A stretch of 64,000 nucleotides of DNA from Epiperipatus broadwayi (lineage: Eukaryota; Onychophora; Udeonychophora; Euonychophora; Peripatidae), in the NCBI GenBank assembly GCA_028023455.1, contig JAQFVV010000503.1, positions 312,001-376,000 on the forward strand. The letters run 5' to 3'. Below the pieces are notes generated by a model, which saw only the letters and a list, made by a program, of their open reading frames with translations, searched no databases and was not told the DNA's origin. Positions 34,455 through 47,113 of this stretch are shown here, in pieces. Numbering within the stretch: the first letter of the stretch is position 1; every line of letters starts with the position of its first letter. The position numbers were made by a program, and so were the translations under genes.

Positions 34455-36830
34455 AATAATTAACATTGTAATTTAAATAAATTTGAATTCCATAAACTGT
34501 ATATACATACACATCTCTCCATTATTTTCCAATGTTATCTTCTATAAATATGAGAACATCATAAGTTCTCAAAAGTGCTGTCATATTATTTTTATAAAAC
34601 TAATAAACTTCTCTATTAATGTGTATAAGCACACATATTATATTTATTCTAAAGAGAATTATGTAGATGCCTATACACACATACTTTTAAATATTGTTAT
34701 GTTTAAAGATAACTTCTTGAATCAAACTTATGTAAAAAAGAGTAAAAAAAATATACACAATATCTTATTTACAATAATGATTAATAATTTATTAATTAAT
34801 TAGTAAATACATATTAAAAAATAAAATTAAAAATCTAACAAATATTTTACATTGCAAATAGATTATCCTAATTCGATTTACACATAAATATTAGCATTTT
34901 CATAAGTTGGTAACAAAGCAATAAATCAGTAACATTGGCTTAAACTGTAATTTGCAATAAAATAAAAATGATAAATGGTGTAATTACATTATTTGTATAT
35001 GTATACATTAACATGCTTGTTGTAGTACAAAATATCTGATACATAAAATGCATTTTTTCTTGAATCTAAAAGCTAATATTATTGTATTTTAATGTATAAT
35101 TAGTAAATGAACTATTTAAATATGTCCCCACACTATACACATTACAAAATAAAAATAATATTTCCATTTTTAATAAATGATTTGCTTTAAAATATATGAA
35201 ATTATTTTATTCTTTACTATTTAAATCTATATATGAGTTCATATCTGATATGCATATCGTTATAAAAATATTTCAGTTATTAATTTTACAATATAATTTT
35301 TGCCTATGTAAATATATTAATTGTAATTTCATATTTTATATATTTTTTATCATTAACATTATTACAAAAATTTTAGTCATAAAAAATAACTTAAAATTAT
35401 GAAATTATTAGTTTTTAACAAAAGAAAACTTTTTAGATGACAAATTCATTTTTTTTAAAAAAAACTAAAAGAAAATTACTAATCTTTATCTAGTTCTTGT
35501 TTTACCTTGAGATATCTAATAGTAAGTTTTTTCTAGCCTGTTTTCTTTAAGAAATCTCTATTATATTATTCCAAAAATTATTTGCCTTACTTTTAAGAGA
35601 AAAAAAAATTATAACAATGAAATATGATATTTATTATATGCAATAATGAAGCAGGTTTTTCTTGCATTTTTCTTAGCACTAAAAAGATTGTAATATATAT
35701 GTATATTTTACGCACTAGAAAATGTCATTCTTCTGTACTAAATATTTACATGTAATGATTTCATTTCTCTTCACAATAATTAATGGGCTATATAACCTTT
35801 TGCACAACATAAATGTACATTTCTCAATAGTTGGATTCTAAAATCTTGTGTACATTATGTACATACTAATAAATACATTTTCCAACATTTAGCTTCTTTT
35901 GTTTATACTTCTGATGTATCATAGCTTAATGTGTAAATGAGAACATTTCAAAATTTATATTTTTTATTACTTTATATACACAAATAAGTCCCCTTCACAT
36001 ATAGATTATTTGTATAATATATTGTAGTTAATACAGATAACTGATGGAAATCATCAACTCAGATTTTGCTTCTATTGTATATTAAACAGAAATATAACAA
36101 GTATAGTCATGAGACACTATATAAAATCCTTCCAATAATTTTCTGAGTGACCACAACATGGATATTAGTGATAATTTGTTTTTTAAAGATGTCTCTTTTC
36201 TAGTAATACTCATCTCAATATTTATACTCATACTATGGAACATGTAAAATTTATAAGCATAGGATTTAAATATTGTTCTTCTTGATTAATAAAATATAGG
36301 ACTATAGCTGTACTAACAATTCATAACCAATTCACTAAAAAGTGTTTACAGATAATTAAAAAAAAAATGATATCCTATTTTTTCTTAATTGTTTAACTAA
36401 ATTTTTTTTCAAAAGACTGCCTTCATAAATAAAAAATCTTAACAAATTATTTTTGACAAGTGCCAATTTCAATATGGTGACATTGTGTACATTTCCAATT
36501 TTTAAATTTGAAAATGAATAGTTACAAAAGCCTAATGCAAAATATCTGAAGACTAAAAAAATATTTTATAAAACACAATTTTATTTTATTTGAGAAGTAA
36601 TGCACCAGAAAGCAAAAAAAATATTTTTTTTCAATCACAATTTGGGTTATTATATTTAATGTGAAATAAAAATGTGGGGCTAGCTAAACCTATAATATTG
36701 CTCACATGAGTAAAAAAGTGATAAAAATATAAAAGAATATATTGTACTTGATAATCAAAATATATTTCAGATTTATGTATATAAGAAAATACATTCTGAG
36801 CATTTGAAATTTTTTAATATTTTATTATCT
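34455..36830. other. AT-rich DNA, no gene recognised
   Basis: Open stretches at 34483-34803 and 35196-35402 are unremarkable in composition and carry no motif. No structured repeat was found. Confidence 0.5.
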
Positions 36831-37935
36831 AAATTCCATTGTTGGTGTATTGAATATGAAATATTTTTTCCTCACTATTTTTCTCCATTTCATTAGCTAT
36901 ACTATTGTGTTAGTTAAAAGTTTGATAATTAAATTATATTTGCATATTATATTTTTGATTTTACATGTATTTAATACCAAATAAATGTTTTCCTCACTAA
37001 TTACTGGCATTTATTTTGCTTTACATTCCCATATTTTCCTTTCACTCTAGCTGTACTCTCTCATTAGTAGAATGTTTGATAATTGATATATATATATTTA
37101 TGTAATATTGAACAAAATAATTATCAATAGCAATATCACAAAAAATAACTTTTTAAAGATGAGAATAATAATTTTAGAGTGAATTATTTTATATTTTTCA
37201 CATGATAACTTTTAAAATGGCTACAAAATTTTAACATTGTGGTATATACATGTAAGAAATTAAATATATGGTCCAAATAAAAATTAATTATTTTAAAATA
37301 TATTTATGCAATAAAATTTTATTTCTTGTTGCCAAAACTTATACCTTTTGATAATTAAATTATACATTATATATATATATATATATATGATATATTCTGA
37401 TATTATATATATTTTGTAATGTTTTATTATCTAAATTTCATGTTCAATGTATTGTATACCAAATAAAAATTTGCCTTGCTAATTTTTTTTCATTTTTGTA
37501 CCTGTATCCTCATATTGATTAAATATTTGATAATTAAAATATATTTACTTATTACAATTTTAATTTTTTGTGTATTGAATACTATATAAATACTTTCTTG
37601 CTAATTCTCTTCATTTATTTACCTTTTATCCTTGCATAGTTTTCTTCACTAATTTTCTCCAATTCTCTAGTTGTATTCTTGTATTAGTAAAAAATTTGAT
37701 AATTAAAATATATAATTAAATAATATTTACATTAAATAATTATCAGCAGCCATATTTCAAAAAATAAAATTTTTATTTAATACAATAAGAATTAAGTTTA
37801 AAATAAATTATTTTATAATTTTCACATGATAATTTTTAAAACGGCTATATGCCAGAGAGAAATGAAATACATGGTCCAAACAAAATTTAATTTCTTTAAA
37901 ATATATTTATGAAATTAAATTTTGCCTCATATTAC
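36830..37935 (+). repeat. Complex tandem repeat block
   Basis: A module containing CTCACTAATTTTCTCCATTT-like sequence, a TGTATTAGTA-like segment and TTTGATAATTAAA recurs near 36890, 37040, 37490 and 37650. A larger block of about 270 bp at 37050-37325 is repeated at 37665-37930; shared landmarks are CACATGATAA, AAAATGGCTA/AAACGGCTA and ATGGTCCAAA. The copies are clearly diverged, so the array is old. Confidence 0.7.
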
Positions 37936-38737
37936 CAAAAAAGTTGACTTTCTCCATTTCTCTTCTATATATTTCAATATACAGACCATATTTTCTAATG
38001 GTCATAATTTTTTAATCAACACTGCTCTTTTTTTGCATTTTTATGACAACATTAGAAAATTGCTGCTACAATAATACATTTTTAAATTGCAAATTACCAA
38101 AGTTTTTAAAACAATTAAGAACTATAAAGCAAAATTTCATGGTCTAAAATAATTCTATTTGCAGAATTATAAAGTAACTAACAAATTTTCACTTTTATAT
38201 AGTAATGTAATATACATTGTACAAGATAGACTAATGATAGCATATTTAGCAATGCAATAATCACTGCTTGGTGAAGTTGATTTTCTAATGATCATACTAT
38301 ACATTTAGGCAGTCATTATATACTGATAAGAAAATGCTAAACTAAAAAATCAATATCAAAATACTTTCAACCAAAAAGTAGCATCCAACACAATATTGGT
38401 CAGTACTAAAATCATTGACAGAACCATCTAGTTTCAGATTTATATAGTATGTTTACTCAAATTATAATCATAATGAAATAATACTTATGAATTGGTTATA
38501 TTTCCCTAGTAACAATTATTCATACTCATTCTTCTGGACTGATCATAAAAATAATATTAGTAGCATAAATCATGTTTATATGTTTTGAGAGTAAGAAGTG
38601 CTTTATATTTTTAGTATAATCTATGATTGACTGTTTATGCTGCTCCTTAGCTCTGTAATAATAAATTACTCATGCTTTCCTATAATTTTGGGAGGAATTG
38701 ATTTTTTTTCTATTTATTAAGTGAACAATCCACAGTC
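37935..38737. other. AT-rich DNA, nothing recognised
   Basis: I see no ORF or repeat of note between the tandem block and the (TA)n array that hosts element B. Confidence 0.5.
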
Positions 38738-38768
38738 ATATATATATATATATATATATACTATATAT

Positions 38769-38803
<35 letters not shown>
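38738..38803. repeat. (TA)n array at left edge of element B
   Basis: An interrupted (TA)n tract of about 66 bp directly abuts the 5' LTR of element B. Confidence 0.9.
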
Positions 38804-41576
38804 TGAAGTGCTAAATCTATAGTACATATTTAACTTCACTGCCTGGTGACATTACATACCTTTAATGTAGTTTTTGAACCTGTTTATATGTTTATTTGGT
38901 CATCCAGGAATGTTAAGCACACACATATACACATATCACTTCCACCCAGTTTATTTAAGAAAAGGTTATGTTTAACCAGTTGAATTATTATTTTAGGTTA
39001 AGTATATTTTATTTTCAAGCTTGTAAATTCCCTTCACTTAGATAATTGTGTATGTGCGTATATGTATTACAGATATAAAAATAAATACAATTAATATAGA
39101 GCTAAAGCAATGCCAGAAATTCTAAAAAAATATTATTACAATATAAAAAAGGTCATTCTCATTTTAACTATTTCAAGTCAAGCCAATAATCGTATTTTAA
39201 ATTTATTTGCAATTTTAAAAAATACGTTTAAATAATCTGCTTTCTGGAACGTATTGTTTACATCTTCCAATATTGCTAAATTTCAAGTATAGGAAGAGCA
39301 GAAGTTCTAGGAATGCGCAAAAGGAGTTCAAATCACTCTTCTCTCTGGTATTTGTGTAGAGAGTGGAAACAATATGAACTGTGAGTAAAAACAATTTGCC
39401 TCCCTGATCTTAAATCGTCTCTGTCCTGCCTTCTGCCATGCCATCGCTGCTTGAGAACTGTTATGTTTAATTGTAAAGAATATTGGAAGATGCCTACCAT
39501 TATTTTATTAATATTGTGCCTTGCTAAACTTCGTATACATTATTATAAGTGGCCACCATAATTTCTAAAGGTAATCCATTTTGCCGAAGAATGAACTCTT
39601 AATTCTCCTGACTTTATTTCTTTCCTAAATCTTAATTGTAATCAGAATGTAATCATTATTTATTTTATAACTGATTATAAACTTAATTATCATTAAATTT
39701 GTGATTTTCTCTCTTAATTTTTAAACTTGTTCTTTGAAGACGCTAAGCACAGAATTATGTACTTTAAATCTATCATTATTTTTTTATAAGTTTCACACTC
39801 TAATTATTTTATTTCATGCGGCGAAACTTATTTTAAATATATATTTTATTAAATTAGTTTTAGTATGCTAATGTTTTAATCTAGTGAACTTATATTATTT
39901 CAATCATCATTCCAATATTTTGGAATATTTAAATAGTTAAACGTAAAATTTCTTACTGAACGCTGTTTGCTCGGTTAAATATTTGAAATATATGCAATGG
40001 CGGATGGATTAAAAATTATATTACGGCATAAGATAAACCTTTTGTTGTCATCACTATCGATATTTAAATGCATTTTATCTTCTTAAAATAAATTTGATTA
40101 TTAATATATTTTAATAACTATTTATTACTTATATACCATTAAGAGTTAAATTAATTATAATATATTGTCGTTTAGGAATACTTGGGCTTGTTAAATAGGA
40201 AAAATAATATTTTTCCCTCTTCTATATTCGACATCCTAAATTTATTAAAGTTATACTTACGATGCTGAGTGGGTTATTATTTTATCATGGCGTTACGCAT
40301 GCTATTATTGCTTTATTTAAGCTTAAATTATTTCATTAGTCATTTAAGACTTAATCCATATTCACGTTGTTTACTTATGATAGCATTTTAAAGAATTATA
40401 TTTTGCTTTATCATATTTGCTCATCCGAAATCCGTATTTTCTTCATGTAACTCATATAGGAATGAGGTTTGGTATAACCAATCTCAGGATAAACATTGGA
40501 GTATTAAGGCTCTGTATGTGACACATTGGAGGGCGCCATGAAATCCTTACCACTCATATTTTCGAATAGCGCCTTGTGATAAATACAACTGGAATCATAT
40601 ATGTGATAAAGCCTTCCAGTCCAAAGACAGACATTTTCTCCATTTTAAACGCTGTCATTATAGTTAGCACTGCGAGTTCTTTTATATGTAGTTCTCATTT
40701 TATTTATAAGACGTGGTGCAGTGATGTTTGTAAACCACTCATTTTATAATTAGTTGAATATTTTAGGATTGTCACCGTAAAGCTAATTTAGGCTAACCCA
40801 TTCCTCATTTGTACAGGCCCAGATATGCTCATAAACTATAAATTATTAACTATCAGATCAAGAGTAAACCTCTCTTTAGTGATGAATTTCTAAACGTCCT
40901 TATCATTACTTAAAGTAATGATCACCGCATTGATAACATTAATTTATTATTATACTATAACTCATTAGCATAGTAAATCAGTTGCTTATATGCAAAGTAA
41001 TAACCGCATTAAATCTGTGTTATATTTTCTAATGTAAATTAAATTGTTTATATTTATTAAATTATTATGTTTTAATAATTACTCATGTGTTGTGTCTTAC
41101 TGACTTTCACTCATTGAATTCCATTAAATATTTATAATAATGTTAGTAATATTTAGAAGTTATAACTAATTACTTCAAATAGATATTTATCTCTGGGTTA
41201 TTCTGTTCTTGCTCATTCTGGATGGATACTATTTTATACTTCATGTTTCTTTTGCAATGCCAGCTGTGTGCAATTCATTTAAAATTTATAAATTGTCTCT
41301 TCACATAAGATATTTGATTGAGCCAATATTTGGTATTTATTTACATTAATTACCCTATAGATCTCATGTTTCTCTGCTGTGTCTCTGGGACCAGAATGAA
41401 TAAAATTTCATGTTATCATCAGAAGTGTTGTTTATAATGTTATAGTTTTAGAGAGAGCAAATTGGGCAGAATTCATGATTGCTCCTGACCTGTGTATGTC
41501 GAGCATGAGTGGATTTAAGGTACGTTTGCTTAGATTCTAAACCTTGTTAAATGAACATACAATTCTGATCGGTACA
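38804..41576 (+). repeat. Element B 5' LTR
   Basis: At 2.77 kb it is unusually long for a gypsy element. Compared with the 3' LTR it keeps several CpG sites that are TpG or CpA there (for example near 40534, 40563 and 39815). Confidence 0.93.
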
Positions 41577-41599
41577 GGATTTTTTTTTCTTTCTTGGGC

Positions 41600-41735
41600 T
41601 TGGCGACCCAAACATTTGGGGCTTCGATTAATTAAATCTCATACCCTGTAGACTGCTTATCTTGCTGTTGGCTCAACCATTGGGGTCTATATTAATTAAA
41701 TACCATACCTTGTAAAGTGCTTATGTTTTGGTGGC
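41600..41735 (+). other. Element B primer-binding site and its duplicate
   Basis: TTGGCGACCCAAACATTTGG lies 24 bases inside the 5' LTR end and starts with the TGGCGA typical of tRNA primer sites. A 68-bp unit containing it is repeated directly: a degenerate copy begins TTGGCTCAACCATTGG at 41668, and both copies continue into an ATTAATTAAAT block and a TGCTTAT block. The 24-base gap from the LTR end is larger than usual, so the primer assignment is tentative. Confidence 0.5.
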
Positions 41736-42119
41736 TTATATTTTAATGTCTCCAAGATTATCTAAATGTAGGCTCATTAATTAATTTTGTTCGTTAAATA
41801 CCATAAGCTATATGAGTAAAACAGTATTGTTAGTCAAAATAATTATTTAAAAAGTAATAAGATAGTTAATATATATAAATTAATTATATGTGTAGCTTGT
41901 ACTATTTCAGTGTATATATATTATACATTTGTTAATATGTGTTTGTGACAATAAGGAGAAAGAAAATTAAAGTGTTAGAAAGGTAGTAAGAGTAGATTGG
42001 AGCAAAGGGTAGAATGGATGAAAAAAATATTTTTTTCTTTGTCAAAATTAAGTGGTGTATATCTCAGTTTTGATATGTAGAAGTATCCAATATCGCTATT
42101 ATGTTAAAAACTTTAATAT

Positions 42120-42500
42120 AAAAGCATTGCTTGCTAGCAAGTATTTAAAATGTTCGTTTCCTATTATTAGTAGCCTCAAAGCAGGTGAAGACCTTCAAGT
42201 AGAATTCTATGTCAAGCGGTCTGATGTAGTGGACATTACGCTTCAATGACAATGATTCTTAGAGTAACATCAAAGCAGGTGAAGACTTTTTATGTAATAC
42301 CAAGCAGCCAGATGCAGTTGGAAAAATGCTTAAATGGTTTACATGTTCTCATGCTAGCAAACGAAAAGTTGCTTGCTAGTTGATATTTTAAATGTTTGTT
42401 TCTTATTATTAGAGTAACCTTGAAGCAGGTGAAGACCTTTTATGTAACACCAAGCAGCCAGATGTAGTTGGCAAAATGCTTTAATGGTTTACATATTCTT
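42120..42500 (+). repeat. Leader tandem repeats in element B
   Basis: The block AAAGCAGGTGAAGACCTT, followed by ATGT and an AAGCGGTC/AAGCAGCC segment, then GATGTAGT, occurs three times (near 42177, 42270 and 42422), and the TTGCTTGCTAG/TATTATTAG block twice. This is where gag would be expected; the visible sequence is repeat rather than a coding frame. Confidence 0.65.
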
Positions 42501-43315
42501 ATGCACATGAAAGTGAAAGTTGATATCGATAAATATAAATTACTGGGAAGAATATTAATTTTGACACTTTTGATAGCCTCACACTTCTTGGAAATGATAT
42601 AGATAATTGAGTTAAATTCCTATCTTCAAAATTAGGTTAGTCACACGTTGTTAGTTTGTAATAAATAATAACTATTCATGAAATAAAATGTTTTATTCTA
42701 AATATGTCAATCCATGTTGTATAACTTGCATATTGTCATAATATTTTTTAGCTTTATTTTGCTGGATTGCAACATAAATCAACTTAAACACTATTTTATG
42801 TATACATAAAATTTATTTATGTGAAATAAATTTTATAGCTGTTGCAGATTATTGCAAAGAGATAAATATAAGGATATATCTTGCTGATTTCAAAACAGCA
42901 TTGAAAATAAAATATATATTTATGTAGTATAATAGCTGTGAATTATTTGATCATTGCAAAAGGAAATTTTGGTATCCATTTCTGTGAGCATGAATAACCT
43001 AAATATTATGTAATAAGTCATTAATATTGCTGTGTTGGCATGGCACCTTGTATTTATACAATTATAAATTTTGCCAACCGGTAAGTTCATGTGTTAACAT
43101 AACTTACATTGAGTGAAATTCAAATGCAAGCAAATATTTAAAAGAGAGAAAATCATACTTTGCTTTGGCTTTCTGTTATACTTTGTATTATCAATTTACT
43201 AATAAAGATTTTTAGTCAATTCCAGGTGCAAAGAGAACAGATAAAAAGTGGCAAAAGAAGTAAAGGCATGGTAATTTTTAAATATATTTTGTTATAGAAT
43301 TAATAGTTAATAATT
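42501..43315 (+). other. Element B non-coding interior, gag not identified
   Basis: No ORF or gag motif is visible. Either gag was lost or it has decayed past recognition. Confidence 0.45.
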
Positions 43316-43395
43316 TTATAATATATAGCTTAAATGATATAGGCATATTCAAGTGTAATATATAGCTTAAATGATATAGGCAGATTCAAGTAGTG
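43316..43395 (+). repeat. Tandem duplication of about 37 bp x 2
   Basis: TAATATATAGCTTAAATGAT and the following GCAAATTCAAG-like bases are present twice in succession, differing at one or two positions. Confidence 0.8.
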
Positions 43396-43682
43396 AGAAG
43401 AGTAAGCATAAATAATAAATTGGTTGGGCATCATATAAGTTAGGCAGGGCAGGAAGAAAGTAGTAGGTATGGTGGAAATGGTAGTATAGACGCGATTGGG
43501 AAAAAGGGATAGGCGAATAACCCATAGCAAATAATAATGAGTCATAGAGTTAGTGAAATAAATAGTGAAGAATACGGATACGGAGATTCAGAAGAGATGA
43601 ACAAATTAGAAGATGAGAATGTAAGAAGTAATGGGGAGTTGGAACAAGATTTTTTAGGGGATGCCAATTCAGTGGATTTTCT

Positions 43683-44168
43683 ATGCCCAGAAATTACATT
43701 CATGGAATCCAGAACCTATATCGAACTGTAAATGTTAGTGTAGGAACCCATAACATTCTTGCATTACTAGACTCCGGAAATCAAGTGTCTCTCATTTCAA
43801 AATCATGGTTCATCAGGTACAGTAGCCAAGAGAAAAATATAATGGAACTTCCAATGCACCCTATACACTTAATGCTAGCCAATGGAAGAAGGGTCACTGC
43901 TGAAAACCACCAAATTTGGTTAGAGGTGAGGTTATGTGAAGAATTAATAGGACACTCATTTCTGGTTGTTGCTGGACTTATACATGAAATGGTTTTGGGA
44001 ACTGATTTCTTAACCCAGCAACAATGTATTATAAATTTTCCAGAGAGGATGTGTGTAATAAAAAGCAAACTTGTAAAGTTCAATACAGAAAATGAACCTC
44101 CAGCATTGAAGGTGGGATGTTTAACACAACCTGTCGATACTACATTGATTATGGAAAAGGTTGATTGA
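43683..44168 (+). pseudogene. Element B aspartic protease domain
   Basis: The motif ALLDSGNQVSLIS (the D-S/T-G active site as DSG) is followed by HSFLVVAGLIHEMVLGTDFL, the second conserved part of retropepsins. A 65-codon acidic stretch upstream in another frame (43537-43731) overlaps the start and may be the gag-protease junction. A TGA at 44166-44168 separates this part from the RT in the same frame. In the family this enzyme cleaves the Gag-Pol polyprotein. Confidence 0.85.
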
Positions 44169-44201
44169 TCTACTCTAATTAAACTTAAGGATCGAGATCA
44201 A

Positions 44202-44999
44202 TTGGCAAAAATCTTGACGGAGAGTAGACAAATATTTTCAACTGTCCCAGGAAAAATAAAGGGTTACACACACCAGATTCGTGTTAAGGAAAATTTGTAT
44301 GTGCAATCACGAACCTATCCAATTCCATTCCAGTACCACGAGGAAGTTGAAAAACAAATCCATCAAATGGTTGAGTGGAATATCATTGAGAGAAGCCCTT
44401 CACCATATAATAATCTATTGGTAATTGTTAAAAAGAAAAATGGTACTCTTCGATTGTGCTTAGATGCCCGGAAGTTGAATAGTATGACTATTCCGGATCG
44501 GGACATACCTCCTTCAGCACAAGAATTATTTGTAAAGTTAGTGGGAAAATGCCTGTTTTCTACTGTAGATCTTACTGCTAGTTATTGGCAAATGGTTTTA
44601 GACCCATGAGACTGTAAATAGACAGCATTCCACTATAATGGACAAACTCATGTGTTCAAAAGAGTGCCATTCGGACTTATAAATAGTGGAGCCGGACTTG
44701 TGAGATGTCTAAGCCAAGTTTTGTCAGAAGACTTGCAAAAACATTTGGTTCCATATGTTGATGACATCATGATTGCATTTAAGAATCCATTGGAACATTT
44801 AAAATATTTAGAAATGTTTTTTAAGGAGTGTAAAAAAAAGAACATTTCCATAAATTTAAAAAAGAGTTTGTTTGGTCTCAGGGAAATAGCTTTCTTGGGC
44901 CATCTAATTGGTGAGCAAGGAATATGAGCACACCCAGATAAAATTAAGGCAATAGAGGATTTTCCACGCCCAACTACTCACAAACATATTCGATCTTTC
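44202..44999 (+). pseudogene. Element B reverse transcriptase domain
   Basis: The region shows NNLLVIVKKKNGTLRLCLDARKLN, split here into LVIVKKKNGTLRLCLDAR and KLN, then FSTVDLTASYWQM, VFKRVPFGLINS and the catalytic YVDD (in LVPYVDDIMIAF) near 44752-44766, ending with FLGHLIGEQGI. In-frame stops are TGA at 44607, TAG at 44619 and TGA at 44925. All pieces lie in the same frame as the protease, so stops rather than frameshifts are the main damage. Confidence 0.92.
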
Positions 45000-45560
45000 T
45001 TGGGTTTATGTAATTTCTACCACAAAATTTATCCTGGTTTTGCTCAAGAAACATCCAACATGATAGAGTTACTACAGAAGGGGCAAAAGTGGAATTGGAG
45101 CAACGTACATGACCAAGAGTTTTCTAATATTAAAAGGAAGTTTCTTGACACTGTGATACTTCATCATCCTAACTTTAATCGTCCATTCTATGTCCAGACT
45201 GACAGCAGTAATAAAGGTTTGGGAGCTGTACTGTTTCAAGTGGATGAGGAAGGAAAACATGAGGTTTTATATTTTTGTAGCAGAACATTAAAAGGAGCAG
45301 AGAATAATTATACTACGACCGAACAAGAAACACTTGCTATTGTTTGGGCATGCCAAAAGTTTTGGCAATTTCTCTTGGGATCTGAAGTTATCATAGTCAT
45401 GGATCACAAATGTTTGGAATTCTTAAATAAAAGTTTCCTTACAAATGAAAGGCTCATAAGGTGGAGCCTCATTTTACAAAAATTTAACTATAGTATAGTT
45501 TATTGCCCAGGCCATGAAAATATAGTGGCAGATATATTAAGCCACAATCCCATACCAATG
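45000..45560 (+). pseudogene. Element B RNase H domain
   Basis: It opens with the RT tail GLCNFYHKIYPGFA. RNase H motifs follow: FYVQTDSSNKGLGAVLFQ, YTTTEQETLAIVWACQKF, VIIVMDHKCLEFL and YCPGHENIVADILS. The acidic residues D, E, D and D expected in gypsy RNase H are all visible. This is the longest unbroken part of the element and continues into integrase to 46109. Confidence 0.92.
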
Positions 45561-45819
45561 TCACTTCACAATCCAGAACTTGTCGATCAAACTGCTAAGA
45601 TAATGATCACAGCTAATGAGATATCCGTTGAGTCTGATCTAAAGAATATAAGATATTGGCAAGAAAGGGATCTCCAATATGGAAATATCATTTGTGTGGT
45701 GTTAAGGAAAAGAGAAGAAAATGTTTCCAAACTGAGTGCCAAAAGGATAAGTCGGTATCAAATAAGGGAAGGAATATTACATATTAGGACAAACAAAAAA
45801 GACAATCCATGGAAAATCG

Positions 45820-46855
45820 TGGTACCACACCACATGAGGAAACAAATTATAAATGCAACTTATCAAAGTCTTGGACATTATGGACCCAGAAAAACAGAAG
45901 AGGCAGTGAGACGAATGTTTTATTGGCCCAGAAGGTATGCTCAAATTTTGACCATATTAAGAGGGTGTTCCTTATGTACAAAATCAAAGCACCTTACGAA
46001 ATCATATGCAGGGACAGTCATTCCTATTGTTGCTTCCAAGCCAAATGAATTATTGGCTATAGATCACTACGATCCTTTGCCAGATTTAGACACTTCCAGT
46101 ATCTATTAGTTACTTATGATGTTTTCTTTAAATATGTTCAAGCATATCCGGTACCATGAGCAGATTCCAGAAATGTGATTCAGGTTTTACAAAACAAACA
46201 ATTCCCTGAAGTAGGTAAACCTGAAATTTTGCTATCAGACCGTGGTTCCGCATTCACATTCAAGGAGTGGAGAGCCTGGATTCTTCGACAAGGACTAACA
46301 CATCATCTTACATCGGTTCAAAACCCCCAATTTAACCCATGTGAGTGTGTAATGAAAGAGATAAACTGACTATTCCGCACCTATACTTCTGAGAATCATA
46401 GAGGTTGGGTCAACAATACCAAGAAGATAACAGATTTTATTAACCAATCAGTTAATGAATTAACAAGTTTTATGCCAAGGCATCTTCACTTTGGCAAACC
46501 ATGCCCGGAGATTTTCAAATCCTTACCAAATGAGGATGTTTGTATTGATCAAAAATGTGACCAGCAATGTCCTCGATCAAGGTTAGCTCATATCACCAAA
46601 ATTAGAATTAGGAAGGGGCATATTACTCATCATAGATTTTGTGAAGGAGATCAAGTGTGGCTTAAAGTTCCTAAGTGCAGTAATGTCACACGCCAAGAGT
46701 TCCACAAATTTTTCCCTTTATATAAAGGTCCTTATATAATTAAAAAGAAATGTGGGGAAAATGCTTTCCTTTTAAGAGAAGGAGAAGTAATTAAAGGCAC
46801 CTACAATGCATGCCAATTAGAGTCATATATACTGCCTGACCCAGGGAAAGAATAG
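45820..46855 (+). pseudogene. Element B integrase domain
   Basis: The zinc-binding segment HYGPRKTEEAVRRMFYWPRR...CSLC (H, H, C, C) is followed by the core with AIDHYDPLP (first D) in frame with RNase H. A frameshift lies near 46085, after which the core continues in the other frame with YLLVTYDVFFKYVQAYP, LLSDRGSAFTF (second D) and NPCECVMKEIN (E). TGA stops are at 46157 and 46367. The C-terminal part ends with GDQVWLKVP and YKGPYII, a GPY/F-like module. The family inserts element DNA into the genome. Confidence 0.9.
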
Positions 46856-47113
46856 TAAAAAGTGTTTGAGATATTAGGAGGGACCATTGATTTTTAAAAG
46901 GACTTAAGAGAATAGGGAGATTCCAATTAGTACATTGTAGTTAAAATTTTATGAAGTGAGACATAAACATAGTAGTGGGGAATAGACAGACTAGTTTGCT
47001 ATTATTAGTTGACCATGTGTTTTTTGCCACTTGGAATAACAATTTTTAAAGGTATAAGTAAAATCTTTTTTTAAATCAATTTTTTTTTGTTTGTTCCTTT
47101 AATTATGGAAATG
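46856..47113 (+). other. Element B 3' untranslated interior
   Basis: No env-like ORF lies between integrase and the 3' LTR. The bases before the LTR (TTATGGAAATG) make a weak polypurine tract at best. Confidence 0.5.

Noticed and set aside
46856-47113. Search for an envelope gene in element B
   Set aside because: Only 258 bp separate integrase from the 3' LTR and no signal peptide or membrane segment is visible.
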